From Ptychodera flava (taxonomy: Eukaryota; Hemichordata; Enteropneusta; Ptychoderidae), in assembly GCF_041260155.1 (NCBI RefSeq), contig NC_091928.1:47834637-47898636 (forward strand): 64,000 nt of DNA, given 5' to 3'. This document shows positions 12,801 through 24,200 of this stretch, in pieces; position 1 is the first letter of the stretch, and the number at the start of each line of letters is the position of its first letter. A program made the translations under genes and the position numbers. Below the pieces are notes generated by a model. The model had not been told where the DNA came from. It was given only the letters and a program-made list of their open reading frames with translations, and did not search any database.

Positions 12801-14804
12801 TAAATTACTGGTAAATGTTGTATGTGCAGAAAATATGATATGTTTCTCAATGAGTGGGATCATTGTTGCTTATGAAATCATACATGACAGTTTAACCCTT
12901 TTGCTAGTATGGTACGGTCCAAACTTATCATTATCTTTTGTTAGCATGGACCAGTTTACAGGAAATTGGGGATGAACAGGTTAACCATGGTACCTCAAAA
13001 GCCATGGTACAATCATAGTGTTCTCAGTGGTTTAGTTCAATCCACATACAGAGAAATGGGGGTAATAGGAATTTATAAAAATATTTCAATATTTAGTTTT
13101 TCACTTTTTTCAGGGAAAGCATGTCTTTTGCCCGATGAGCAAGAAACAACTGAAAGTGAAAGATTTGATTGACATTGAATTTGTGGCAGTGAACGATGCA
13201 GACGACAAGCGTCATCTCCTCAACAAAGATGCAAGATACATGTGTGCAGTCACGCGTGACACACTGTCAAATTCAACACCCGTGGCCATTCTGAAAACAA
13301 GGTGAGTCTATAATTGATACAACATCAGTGACTACTGCAAGAGAGACTTAACTATGATTTTTCAAAATTTTTAGAGAGACAGGGAAAATAGGTTGGAAAA
13401 CCATGAAATTGTTGACTTACACTAGCCAAAACTTTTACGTTAGTATTGCATAACATGATGGTATGCATATTTTACATCATGAAATTCAAAACGGATTGAT
13501 TTTTGTCAGTGGAAAAAGGTTTGACATACTTTCCAGCATATTTGTTTTCTGTGCAACATACTTGCTTGTGTTATTCCTCATATCATGTCATGATGCCCAT
13601 TTTCAACGTGTCACTTCATCTTGTATGTACAGTATCCAATTGAATTTTTTGATGGTTGAATTTTACTCCATACTAGAATTCATTTGTCAGTGGTAACATC
13701 ATATGCTGCCCACAATGCCTTGTGTTGGCTACGCTTATACTTTGTACTTCAGTCTCCATATGAGAAATTTATGTGTTTTCTTCCACACACATTATAAAAA
13801 TATTATCAAAATTTACAACAATTATCTCTTAGATATCATTTGAATATTGTTGAGGGTAGCACACTGTAGATCAACTTTATTAGTATGACATTAGCTTTCG
13901 GAGACAACAGTCTCCTTCATCAGATGTACTTGCATGATGCATGAAAGCTAATGTCATACTAAAAAAGTTGATCTACAGTGTGCTACCCTCAACAATATTC
14001 ACAAGATTTAGTCAAGATCAACACGGCTCTATTGAAACTTTATCTCTTAGATATCATTGACATAATAAAAAAGTCAAAACCAAGTGATTAAGGTAGGATT
14101 CCCCCGGGGACAGATATTCAGACTCTCAAATTTTTACAATTCTTTTCTGATCTTCCACTGATGGGCACTCACTTTGAAGCGCCTGGAGTAAGAAACATTC
14201 TCACCGTCTCAGGTTTTTGAAAATCAAATATGGTAGCAGATTCATCGCATGAGGGCGCTGTCCATTATTTTTCCAACAGTCAGGTGGAATTTTTCGTTGA
14301 AAGTGCCACAAGTTTCCTGATGTGTCCCTCAGAGATTATAGTGTGAGCATGCAACAGAACTCTGTTTCAAAAGTGTCTTTTTGTGTTTCAGTCGCAAGGT
14401 CATCACCGTGGAATGCATTGAAAAACTGATAAAGAAGGACATGATAGATCCCATCTCTGGAGAGAAAATTACAGAGGCAGATATCATTAAATTACAGAGG
14501 GTGAGTCAATCTGGATCTAGTATTCCACAGTCATGCATTTTACATTACTTTTTGTTGAGATATCACCCATGATAATTACTCTGTTGGTGTAAGATAGTTA
14601 CTTGAAACATAAGAAAAAAAAACACACTGTTGAATTTTCATACGAAATGTCACCTGGTGATGCATGCACTAAATAATGACCATCCGCGGTGTAGTGGATC
14701 GCCAACACTTTTCTTTTCTTCTGTTTTAGGGAGGAACTGGTTTTGCCAGTACTGGAGTGGACTTGGAAGCGAAAAAACACAGGCCGGTCATGATGGCATC
14801 ATAG
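9889..14804 (+). CDS. NOSIP: Nitric oxide synthase-interacting protein homologue, 8 coding exons, 317 aa
   Basis: U-box/RING-type E3 ubiquitin ligase; in vertebrates it binds nitric oxide synthases and is also found with spliceosomal complexes. Exons: 9889-9958, 10178-10283, 10816-10927, 11327-11390, 12369-12598, 13114-13301, 14392-14500, 14730-14804; total 954 nt, all GT-AG, phases consistent. The protein opens with MTRHQRNCTAGTVYTYHE, the family N terminus. A split U-box runs over about residues 41-85 (NFDCCCLTLQPCKNPVIT, then PDGWLYDKEAILEYILHQ). The middle is low-complexity with a basic KKQK motif. A second U-box-like region covers about 197-290, with CPMSKKQ, YMCAVTRDTLSN and the conserved tail LQRGGTGFA. 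The ATG at 9889 is chosen because the family N terminus starts there; no ATG lies just upstream in frame. Human NOSIP is 301 aa. Confidence 0.96.
11967..12317 (+). repeat. TTAA-flanked MITE-like repeat, copy 2, in NOSIP intron 4
   Basis: Starts TTAAAGGTAGAATGAGCC and ends GGCGCATAATACCTTAA, giving short terminal inverted repeats bounded by TTAA on both sides. The body shares the ATTCAGACACTCAAATTTTAC and TTTTTATTCCTGATTTGG blocks with the other copies. Length 351 bp, no coding capacity. It ends about 50 bp before NOSIP exon 5. Confidence 0.7.
13822..14058 (-). mobile_element. Penelope-like/retrozyme-type insertion with 19-bp target duplication
   Basis: A 199-bp insertion (13841-14039) is bounded by 19-bp direct repeats, TTATCTCTTAGATATCATT, at 13822-13840 and 14040-14058. 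This is the kind of long target duplication left by target-primed reverse transcription. Most of the insertion (13841-14001) is a near-perfect inverted repeat with arms of about 55 bp, beginning TGAATATTGTTGAGGG. A hammerhead-type core sits at its centre on the minus strand. Non-coding Penelope-like terminal repeats and small retrozymes are the known elements with this build. Which of the two it is cannot be decided from this copy alone. Confidence 0.7.
13881..13961 (-). ncRNA. Hammerhead ribozyme-like motif
   Basis: Read on the minus strand, the conserved box CTGATGA (13917-13923) is followed by a 6-bp stem with a short loop (AGGAGAC-TGTT-GTCTCC) and then GAAA (13896-13899). That is the exact CUGAUGA/stem II/GAAA order of a hammerhead. 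The flanking 19-nt arms 13881-13899 and 13943-13961 are perfectly complementary and would form stem III. The 5' arm is followed by the UH position expected at the cleavage site. The remaining loop (CATGCATCATGCAAGTACAT) can pair imperfectly as stem I. The motif sits in NOSIP intron 6, antisense to NOSIP. Activity is not shown. Confidence 0.72.
14087..14330 (+). repeat. Dispersed TTAA-type repeat, copy 3, in NOSIP intron 6
   Basis: Begins TTAAGGTAGGATTCCCCC and contains the family block ACAGATATTCAGACTCTC followed by a TTTTACAATTCTTTTCTGATC block. The right half is diverged or truncated; no clean right terminus was found. Confidence 0.5.
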
Positions 14805-15516
14805 TGCCTACAAGCTGATGAACATTTTGTTTACACATTGGGTCAAAGTTCACACTACATTTCTCAAGGAACGTCGTGAATGTACTCCCTCTACCAAGCT
14901 AAGCCGAAGTAAATTTTATGAGTTTCTGTATGGGTGAATACAGCGATCAAATCTAGAAGCAGCCACCACCAGTCCTTTCCAGTTGCATTTTCAGATCACA
15001 GCGTCTTGTGCAAGTGAAAAATTGCAAAGTACCGCCATCCAAATGTACGACCTGACTTCCTAGATCAAATTATTTAAGCTGGAAATTCCATCTTATACAA
15101 GTTTTACCCTGAACTTGTGAATAATCAGCACAATGGATACAGATATCATGCAAGTAGAGTTGTTCAAGCCAATGTTTACATATTTGTGGAAATTTACTGT
15201 TATTCTATGTTTCTTTCTTTTATTTTGGATATTTAAATTTAGAAAACAGATTATTAGGATCCGTATAATGTTATAAAGAGAGCTACAATCAACATGGAAA
15301 TATGTTCTTTCATAGTCACAGTTCAGAAGAAGTTCTTTACTTGTAGAAAATAGAAACAAAATTGCAAGATATGCATTGCTTGCTCTAACGGACATCTGAG
15401 CAACAGGATTTCCTTCAAAGACTATGAAATCAATGTTTTATTTTTGCCTTGTGTAATATAAGTGTTGACTTGTCAGTATTTTGGAATATTGATGGCTCGT
15501 CCCCTCGATTAACAGT

Positions 15517-15522
15517 AATAAA
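15517..15522 (+). promoter_or_regulatory. Poly(A) signal of NOSIP
   Basis: AATAAA followed by a GTTCC/T-rich stretch, 713 bp after the NOSIP stop codon. It is the first well-placed hexamer with a plausible downstream element, so the 3' UTR is about 0.7 kb. Confidence 0.55.
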
Positions 15523-15615
15523 GTTCCTTCCAAAGCAAAGGTGGAGCCATTTCTTGTGACTTTTTCACTGCATTAAGCATTCTAGTGATATGACTATCTG
15601 TGGCATGTATCTATC

Positions 15616-15792
15616 ATTATATCAGACCAGTATATTGGCACAAATACAGCAATCTGATTGGTTGAGACGTGAAAAGAGCTGGGATATATTTGTAATATAG
15701 CACAGTTGGCGCACACACTTGCTATCGGCTGGAGCAAAAACCTGTTTTTTATGTTCAATGCCCAGCATTCCAATATACTGTTATGATATAAT
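15616..15792. repeat. Small inverted-repeat element (MITE-like)
   Basis: ATTATATCAGACCAGTATATTGG at the left end is matched in reverse complement by CCAATATACTGTTATGATATAAT at the right end. Length about 177 bp, no coding capacity. Only one copy is seen in the window, so the assignment rests on structure alone. Confidence 0.45.
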
Positions 15793-16922
15793 AGCAATAA
15801 ACCACACCAAGCGACGGTCAGTTTTGTCCAGTTCTATATATGCAGTCGCTGTCGCTCAAGCATATATATCATGGACTGGTCAAAATCTCGTGGTATACTG
15901 TCACTAGATGTGGTTTGTTAATATAGTGATTTATTCCAAAAGTTTATCCTTTGGGAGGGATGGTGAAATTATTTCGTCTGTGCATGTGGTTCAAGTTTGT
16001 CATTTTGGTGTCTTGTGTAATTTGTGATTGTTGTTGACATGAAGTAATGCGAGTAGGACAAATGGGCAGTTATCCTCAAAAATCTTGTGAATGTGGGAGT
16101 AACTAACGTGATTGCCATGTAGCCTTACTGCACAGATTCCACTCTATTGAATTCGCTATGAACTTATAATGAACTACCACTCACGCACCCACCAAAACCG
16201 AATAACTTAAAAAAGTTTGGAGCTCACCGAAAGGAATGTTAGATTCACCAAACACACACACCCACGCATTTTACATATTAAGAGTCGTAAGTCTCGAATA
16301 CTAGAAATTAAACCTTTGTTTTATTTTTTCTCACTTTGTGGCATACAAAGGCACGCCGACAGCTTCAACTCAAGCCTTGTGGAATTTGCAGTCTGCACCA
16401 CATGCAAGGTAAAAAAAATCAGGCTAACCAGCGCCCTCTGTTGATGGGTTTAACTAGTTAGCTTTCACAAATCCTCACGTAGAGGGCAGTGTAATGCTAG
16501 TCCCACCGGCTTGTCAAGAAGTTGTCAACGGCACAAATTGCACGTTGAGTAGAACATTCCAGAAAGTTCATTTGAATCGACAGCGTTTTACAGTCAAGGT
16601 GTTGTAAAAAGGAAATATCGCTAATGGAAGTTTAAAAAGTAAATAAAGACAAAAATAAAGGCCCTTCGAACCAGTTATTTTCTTCCACGCGGCCGTGCTT
16701 TTTCTTACTGGTTATAATGATGGTTTAAGTTTCAATAGAATAACTTACATACACTGTCTGCATTCATTTTAAAAAGGTTTTGAACATGTTGGCCTTTCAT
16801 CTCACCTTAAACCACTAGTCTGCTTACAACATCCTGTTCCAAAGTAACCGTGAATGGCTTTGATGATATAGACACTGCAACTGTGATAAATTTTTCCAGC
16901 ATTTTTGCAAAGTTTGCTTATA

Positions 16923-17133
16923 ACACGATTGGAACTAATTTGGGATTATTGGATCTTCATATTGTTCAAATTTCTCAAAAGTGTAAGGTGCCCTGTATCT
17001 GAATGTTGCAATATTACAAATTGCTCATAAAAACAAATGTATAAGTTAATAAGAAAATCAGATGAGCTTACATTTGCAGATTACATCGACGTTACTTCAC
17101 CATCCAATTATCCTAAATTAGTTCCATTTGTGT
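16923..17133. repeat. MITE-like element, copy 1 of a pair
   Basis: Terminal sequence ACACGATTGGAACTAATTTG at the left is matched inverted by CCTAAATTAGTTCCATTTGTGT at the right. The interior (AAATTTCTCAAAAGTGT, GCAGATTACATCGACG) is shared with the copy at 28190-28404. Confidence 0.6.
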
Positions 17134-18234
17134 GGGTTTTTTTTAACGAAAAATTATAAAATACCTCAGAAAATGAAGAAAATAAACATAATTACTGCTA
17201 CCGGGTTTAGATTGGGACATTTAAATATACCAAGTCTGCTGGAAGTCCGAGGAAAGTGGGCTATTTTGGAATCTTCTTCATATTTCATAGTTTTCTGGCC
17301 GTGACCCTCGATAAATCAAACTGTCACTAAGAATGTCAACCAAAGTCCAGGTTTTAAAATAAGGCAATTTGGATCGGGAAATAAGGAAGCACATTTTCCT
17401 CTGCCTAAAAGGAACATCAACAGCTGTACACACATGGGACAAAACACAGAAAAGAAAATTCATCAAGTTGCAGATACCTTGTTTCTCATGCGTGTATATC
17501 GCATGTACTTTAGTCACTGACAGCATCGGTTCTGGTTTCTCAACTTACTCTGCACAAGACAAACTTAGTATTTAAAAAAAGTACCCAATATGACAGACAT
17601 TCGCTCTTAAATATTTAGTTATTACAAAGGCTAGAAAACATAGAGATCTTTGTGAATATAAATATAAGGCTCAATGGTAACGAGCGGCGCCATCGCCTTC
17701 GATAAATACGTATACAGTCTCTTGTTTGATCTGATGCTAGACAAATTATGTTACGAATAATAAAATATCTGTTACGAATGTATTCTGTTGGTATCTTCTT
17801 AACGGACATCTGGGAGAACATAGACAGCATTTAAGTGTCGACCATAACCCGGGGGTAGGTGAGCAGAAGTGGGACAAAATCTGTAGAGCAAAATTTGCTA
17901 AAAAGTTGCAGCTGTGGTGTGTAAAATAATCAGAAAAGAAGACTTATGGCGTGAATCTTAGAAAGTAAAAAAAAATCGCATTTGGTATTTTTGACTCCCC
18001 CACAGAACTAGAAGCCCGTTCCTTAATGCTGTCATGTTGTCCCTGGAGGGAAGGTGATATTTTTGCTGCACCTGCTGTTTCGATACTAACACCGATTTCC
18101 GTATCTTCTAAAATTTTTATCGATGATGATAAGTGTAGTATCAAGTGTGTAGTGGGTATCTCCCTCGATCTGCTTTTGAGTGTTCAGTAAGTTCGTCTAG
18201 AAAGTGAGTGACTGTATGAAGTTTGTAACCGAAT

Positions 18235-21200
18235 TCAATATTGAAAACGGCTTTCAAGCCAGTCTCTAAGGTGGTCGGTCGTCAGTACCTGCGGCGTCTT
18301 CAGTGTTTCGATCATGGTGGCTCCGATGTACGCCATTTTCCCGTTCTCCACGATGTAAGCACGGTCAGGGTGCGCGCAGAAGGTTTCGTTGAAGTCGTTC
18401 TCCATCGTATCTACCACAACCCGCACTTTGTCCTCACTGCGCAGGTCTGACGTGAAAGTGTCGCCATCTTTGCTGATAAGTTCACTGCAAGAATCAAACA
18501 ATTTCACATGAAACATTTGAATGACAGGGCGATTCGGTAAAATACAATTACTCGGTTTTGATAAAATTTAGTCTCGTTTGAGTCAAAGCAGATCAAACTT
18601 GTCAGCAAACAAACATTTTTAACGTTTAACCTAACGTTTTGTTCTGGTTTTGCAAATTAAGTTACTAGTATTACGTAAGCGTTCATGTGTCGTCTGCATA
18701 ATAAATTTTGAATTAAAATCTTTTATTCGGTTTCGAGCTGCACACAAGCAAACGTTGGCACACGGCAACATCTTGTAAAATGGCGCCGCTACAAGTTCAC
18801 AAGAACACCATTTATATGACCCTGGGTAAAATGAACCATGCTATAGGCGACTTAAAAACTAGGGCATCGTGAATTCAGCTTTGCATGAGGGATGTACTAT
18901 GCATAATTCCGGCTACTGTGACTCCTTTATACTGTACAGTTCAACCCAACTGTACTTTTCTGGCTTTAATTGCGTCAGATATGACCTTTGACTGTTCTGG
19001 CGGTACAAAAAAGTGCCCTGCTTGTTCGTCGCGATGAGGCAGCGCGGTGGCATTGCCTGTATGGGCGATCACCGGTATGTGCTAAGTGATTGGAAACAGA
19101 GAGCCAGGCAACTCGAGGGTGTGTGCGTGAACTTTGCGTGAATGCAAGTAAGAAGTACATTCCCCCTCATTGTCAATAGAAGTACACTCCCATTTCAGTC
19201 GTCAGTCTAGTGGTTGGACGCAGGGAAAGTCTATTCAGTATATTTACACTCAGACTGACGAATGTTGGTAAAACTAGAAACTAAACGAGGTTTTCAGTCA
19301 CTGCCATTATTGGCGCGCCAGCAGTATTCAAATCAGCATCGTCGATATTTTTCGGCTGAGGTAGATTCATTGGCTGACCAAGCTACGTTCAATATCAGAC
19401 CACTGCTAACTCAGTTAGAGTTGTCTTGAGGTTCAATCAATCTTGCGTGGTACCGAAGCAAGTACAGGCAATTTGACAAATCTTTTCGCGGGCCCACAGT
19501 ACCTACTAGCGAACCAACAGAAATCAATTTGTTGCCAAAATCTAAGATACTATGCAAAAAAATAAACAGCAACTGATATTTCTTTTTTTTTTTAATTATC
19601 GCGTGGGAGGAAAACAGTAATAAAAAGATTGGCAATCAATTTAAAAAGTGCCAACTTTTTGACAGAAAACAAGATTAACGCACGAAAAGTTCAGAAGTCG
19701 TCTGAGCGGGAGCATTTGAAGCGAGGAAAGCATTTTGCGCGCTTGCGCATTGGAAGGTTTCTCACCGTGCACACTGTATTCTGTCTTCTATACTTCTATG
19801 TTGCTTCATGAAACTGAAATTTCTTCCCATCTTGAAGCCATCTCGTGGATGAGCCTCTGTCAGATACACAAACAGGAAGTCGACTTTGGACTTGTAGTCT
19901 GCGAGTAGCTTGGACAGAGAGCCGCCATCAAGGATGGCCTGAAAAAAATGTTTAAATGATTATCCTGATGTCTCCAAAATAACAGACCTCTAGTGTTTGA
20001 TTTTAAAGCCGAATCTTGTTACGTCTATCATCAATGGCTTATTGCATGCATACATATACATACATACATACATACATACATACATACATACATACATACA
20101 TACATACATACATACATACATACATACATACATACATACATACACACACACATACATACATACTTAAATTTGTAAATTTGTAATTTCAGATAATTAATAT
20201 TTTACTTAACTAAAGATACTCTTGATCAAGATGGTCGAAAAGTATTAATCTACAATTCGTCCGTCAGTTATTTTTGTTTACGGTAACATCACGTGAGCTG
20301 AGTCACGCGTGTCCTCGAATGAACAATATGAGTCATATTTTGGTGTTTATCCGGTACAAACATGTTTTTATATCGTAACAGATCCGTTGGGAACTTTAAA
20401 AAGAACTTTAAAAGATCAAGAAAACACCACAACAAGAAAAACAAATAAACTATCGATGAACCAACAGGAAGTCTCCACTTTGTAGGTCAGAAATTTGCTA
20501 TCTCCGAAGACCAAAACCCTTTGTTCAAGCTGTGGGACGGAAAACCACATTTTGTGGATACCCTAATCTTTCAGTTAGATTATCTCCTTCCAAACGAAAA
20601 CTTTCTTGAATTGAAACACACAAAAAACAGGATATACCCAAGGACACAAACGTTAAAGAAAAATGCGTAAAGAGTAAAAAGGTAAAAGTAAAATTTGTCC
20701 CTGAGTATAACTCATGTTTAGCAATGCTTGTTTTGTTCGGAACTGTTCTTTTTGGTACTTTTAATTTGAACAGATAGAGAAAAGTTTTTAAGGTTGTACG
20801 TGCTTGCAGGCTGAATAATTTAAACTTTTGCTCAAACTTTCCTTAAGGAAGCATATTTCACTCTGAAGCCAAAAAGTAAAAATCATGAGTCTCCACACAA
20901 ATTTTGGTACAACAGACACAAATTACCAAAACGTTGCCGATATTTGCAATTCAAAATGGCCGCTACCTAATTCACGTTAACTCTAAGAGGAAAAAAATTA
21001 AAGTTTCGATTTTTCACACAAAAAACAAGACAGTGAAGACAGTGAAGCCCATTCTCTTTCAAAATCAAGGATAAAAATCTGGATCATAGTTCAAATGTTG
21101 GTACCAAAGAAACAAATAACCCAAGATTTACCGATATTTGAAATTCAAAATGTCCTCCAGCCCTGTGTTAACTCTGTGGAGGAAATTAGATTGTCGTCAA

Positions 21201-24200
21201 ATAAATGCACCGGTGAAAAGTGTTTGTACTCAAACAGCCCCGAACAAGTGGTAGGTCAGAAAAATATTGTAAAAATTTGAGAGTCCGAATATCTTTTCCT
21301 CGGAGCACGTTCTATGCCTTTCTATTGCTATGCAATTTTTAGTTCATTGTTTGGCGATAGGGCCTTGTCTAGACCAAACAGTGAATTCTCAGCCCGCTCG
21401 GTCAATTTTGCTCCAACGTCATGAAAGTCTAATTGATTTTATTGAAACTGGAAGTTTAAAATATTAGATCAAACTTAACAGATACTTCGGCGGGTATCAA
21501 ATTAATTACTGTTAAAATTATTCTGCCTACATTTTCTGCACGTTTCTCAAATAAATCTCGACCGACACAAGGAAGGCGCGGCATGTGGTTGAAACATTTC
21601 GCCCTTGACTATCGATAACCCTCTTTTGAACAAATGTTAGGAGTCCTTGCCCGTTTTGGAATTCCAATACTTTGCATACACGTATACAGAGTAGAGAGCT
21701 GCAAACATTTCCTATCTGAAGATCTGATACAAGTTGAATGCAAAATATTTCTATCCATCTACGAGCAGACGTTTCCATCCCTCAATTTTATGTGTTATCT
21801 GTTCTTAGCTTGGTTACCGTTTTAGTGCTTTCATTCATTAGATCAGATTTGGATCGATTTTTAAGTGAGAGAGAGCTTAAGGTGGTATGCACCTCGAAAG
21901 TGAAAGACTTTAACTTTTGCTGAATCTTTCCTTAAGGAATCTTTCAATCAGTCTCTTTTAAAATCAAGAATAAAAATCGGGGGTCACCATGCAAATTTTG
22001 GTACTAGAGAAACAAATAACCCAAGATTTACCGATATTTAAAATTCAAAATGGCCGCCATCCCTGTGTGAACTCTATAGAGAAAAATAAAATTTTCGAAA
22101 TTCGAAAAACCAAGCCGGTGAAAAGTTTTCTCACGCCAAGAGCTTTAAAATAAACCCCACAAGTGGTACATGAGAAAAGAATTGTAAAAGTTTGAGAGTC
22201 CGAATATCTGTCCCCGAAGCGCATTCTATATCTTAAACATCAATGTCAAGCAAATACCACGCGGAAGCTAAAAAGTATCTTGCAGTATGCTTGCTGAGAA
22301 ACATTTGCCTTTTTTGAGTCAACCTTGACCTGCGATAACTATCTTTCTCACAAATATTTTCGAGACCTTGTCCTTGTAAACTATAGCGCCTGGCCTTGCT
22401 AACTTTCATTGCATGATCACCGCACAATGTACCGAGACAGACAGTTGCCTTGGCCCCAGTCAGACAAATGTTTCTAAAGAGGCGGGTTAGCGGCAGCAGC
22501 GGTACGTGAAGTAGGTCGGTTCGAAGATCAAGAGTTGTTCATTCATCGCGTTGGTATAAACTGCCTACCTTTACTCATTTGTTATTGGCAAACGAGAGAA
22601 ACACGATCGAGAAACTTAATATTCAGAAAGTTCTAGAGTCGGAAAGAGAAATATTCCAGACGATATGTCGGATATGTCTCATCCACGTTACACCAGGGTT
22701 CATTTTGGAATAGAGAAAGAAATATTATATACACATAGTCACATTGACTAGGCTATCGTTTAGGTTGATTGACACTGACGTATGCGATGGAAAGTACAAA
22801 ACAAAATCACGAAATTTCGTTGACGCAAATTCAAGCAACACTTATTGCTCCCTTCGTGCCAATAGGGTATCTTTTCACTCTGGTTGTTATCATGTAACAC
22901 CAATTTTGAAGTGAATTTTTCACTCTATTCAACTTCAAAGAAATTATGTTAAGTCGGTAAAAATTACGACAATGTGCATGCCATTGTCTAAAATCCAACA
23001 ATCGGATATCCGATTCTCGTGAACAAATCGGCCATCAACTATAGGGCTTACGTGACAACGCGATCGTAAAATTACTATCGGCACACATGGAACGATATGG
23101 ATATGCAAATAAGGAGCGGTTACGATTTACAGACGTAGCCATTTGATTGGCTGCCGTATATCGCCCGATTCTCTTATTCTCAACATTACGCGGCAAATCC
23201 TACCCAATTCGGCGTCTGTCTAGACAGACTTTGCAGACTGCATTTATAAAAAGGTGTCAGGCCTTGCACTCTTTTCTATTAGGGGAGAACCATTTGATTT
23301 CGGGCGTGTGGAGGAAATGGGTATGGCAGCAATTTTTTCCCGTCACTGTGGCAGCAATTTTTTTTCTATTGTTTGTCCTGCATAATTTTTTTTTACACAC
23401 GTGGAAGCAATGCAATTTTTTTCGTGAGTGCCATTTTTAATATGCGGTTCTTGAGTTAATTAAATGTCACTGGTTAACGACTGCACATCTAAAAATAACG
23501 AGTAGTATTATTCTGTGTGAGCACAGGACAGATGACATTAAATTAGAGGGCAGAGATTGTGTAAAACAAAGGATTGTCTCTATTTATTGAAATTAAGTAG
23601 TAAAAATCTGGGAAAAAACTACCAGAGCATCGTGTGGAGTTGCAAGAGACCGAAAGCGATATGTCCTCCCTCTCGCATCGAAAATGTTGAAACTTTGATG
23701 TGTGCAATGATTCAATATAGTACAATCTGAGAGGTGTTTCAATCTGTTTGTACTAGATAAAGCTATTTGAAAATGACAAAGGACACATAGGAGAGCGAGA
23801 GAGGGGTATCCTATGTCATTTTTTTCTCAAGACATTTGATCTATTTTTCCCCTTCTTCTTCACCTGCTGATAATTTTCCCCAAAAATCCTCCAGCCCCCC
23901 CCCCCCCCGAAATCAAATGAAGTTACGGTCCCTTACGATCACACCCGGCGAGCCTTGGACATCTATCACCATTCACCATCACCCGAATTTTTCGGATTTA
24001 CCATTCGAGGTTTCGATGGGTAAACGCTGTCTAAGGTCGGTCAGAGTACGCTTACTTATAAAGTTTCTTTTCTTCGCAAGAATGTGAGTGGCGGGGGCCC
24101 TGCCGCAAAACAAATACAGCTTCTGTATGAGCTGCAGTCCTTTGAATTTATATCCGCTATGCTATCTTTTGATGATTTTAGTCAGCTACGATACTAATAT

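Larger units (their letters stand above)
15523..18234. other. Between the convergent ends of NOSIP and the deiodinase-like gene
   Basis: No coding exon recognised. It must contain the 3' UTR of the minus-strand deiodinase-like gene, including any SECIS element. I could not place one: no minus-strand ATGA site examined here has the full set of an AA/CC apical loop and a matching GA on the 3' arm. Two small inverted-repeat elements (15616-15792 and 16923-17133) also lie here. Confidence 0.5.

Noticed and set aside
15840..15900. Stem on the minus strand with ATGA and GA as a SECIS candidate
   Set aside because: The apical loop lacks the AA or CC that SECIS elements need, and it is 2.3 kb from the stop codon.
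24010..24060. Second in-frame TGA-Pro context on the minus strand (CTC-TGA-CCG-ACC)
   Set aside because: No acceptor upstream, and the surrounding peptide does not fit the deiodinase active site; the exon at 25111-25308 fits fully.
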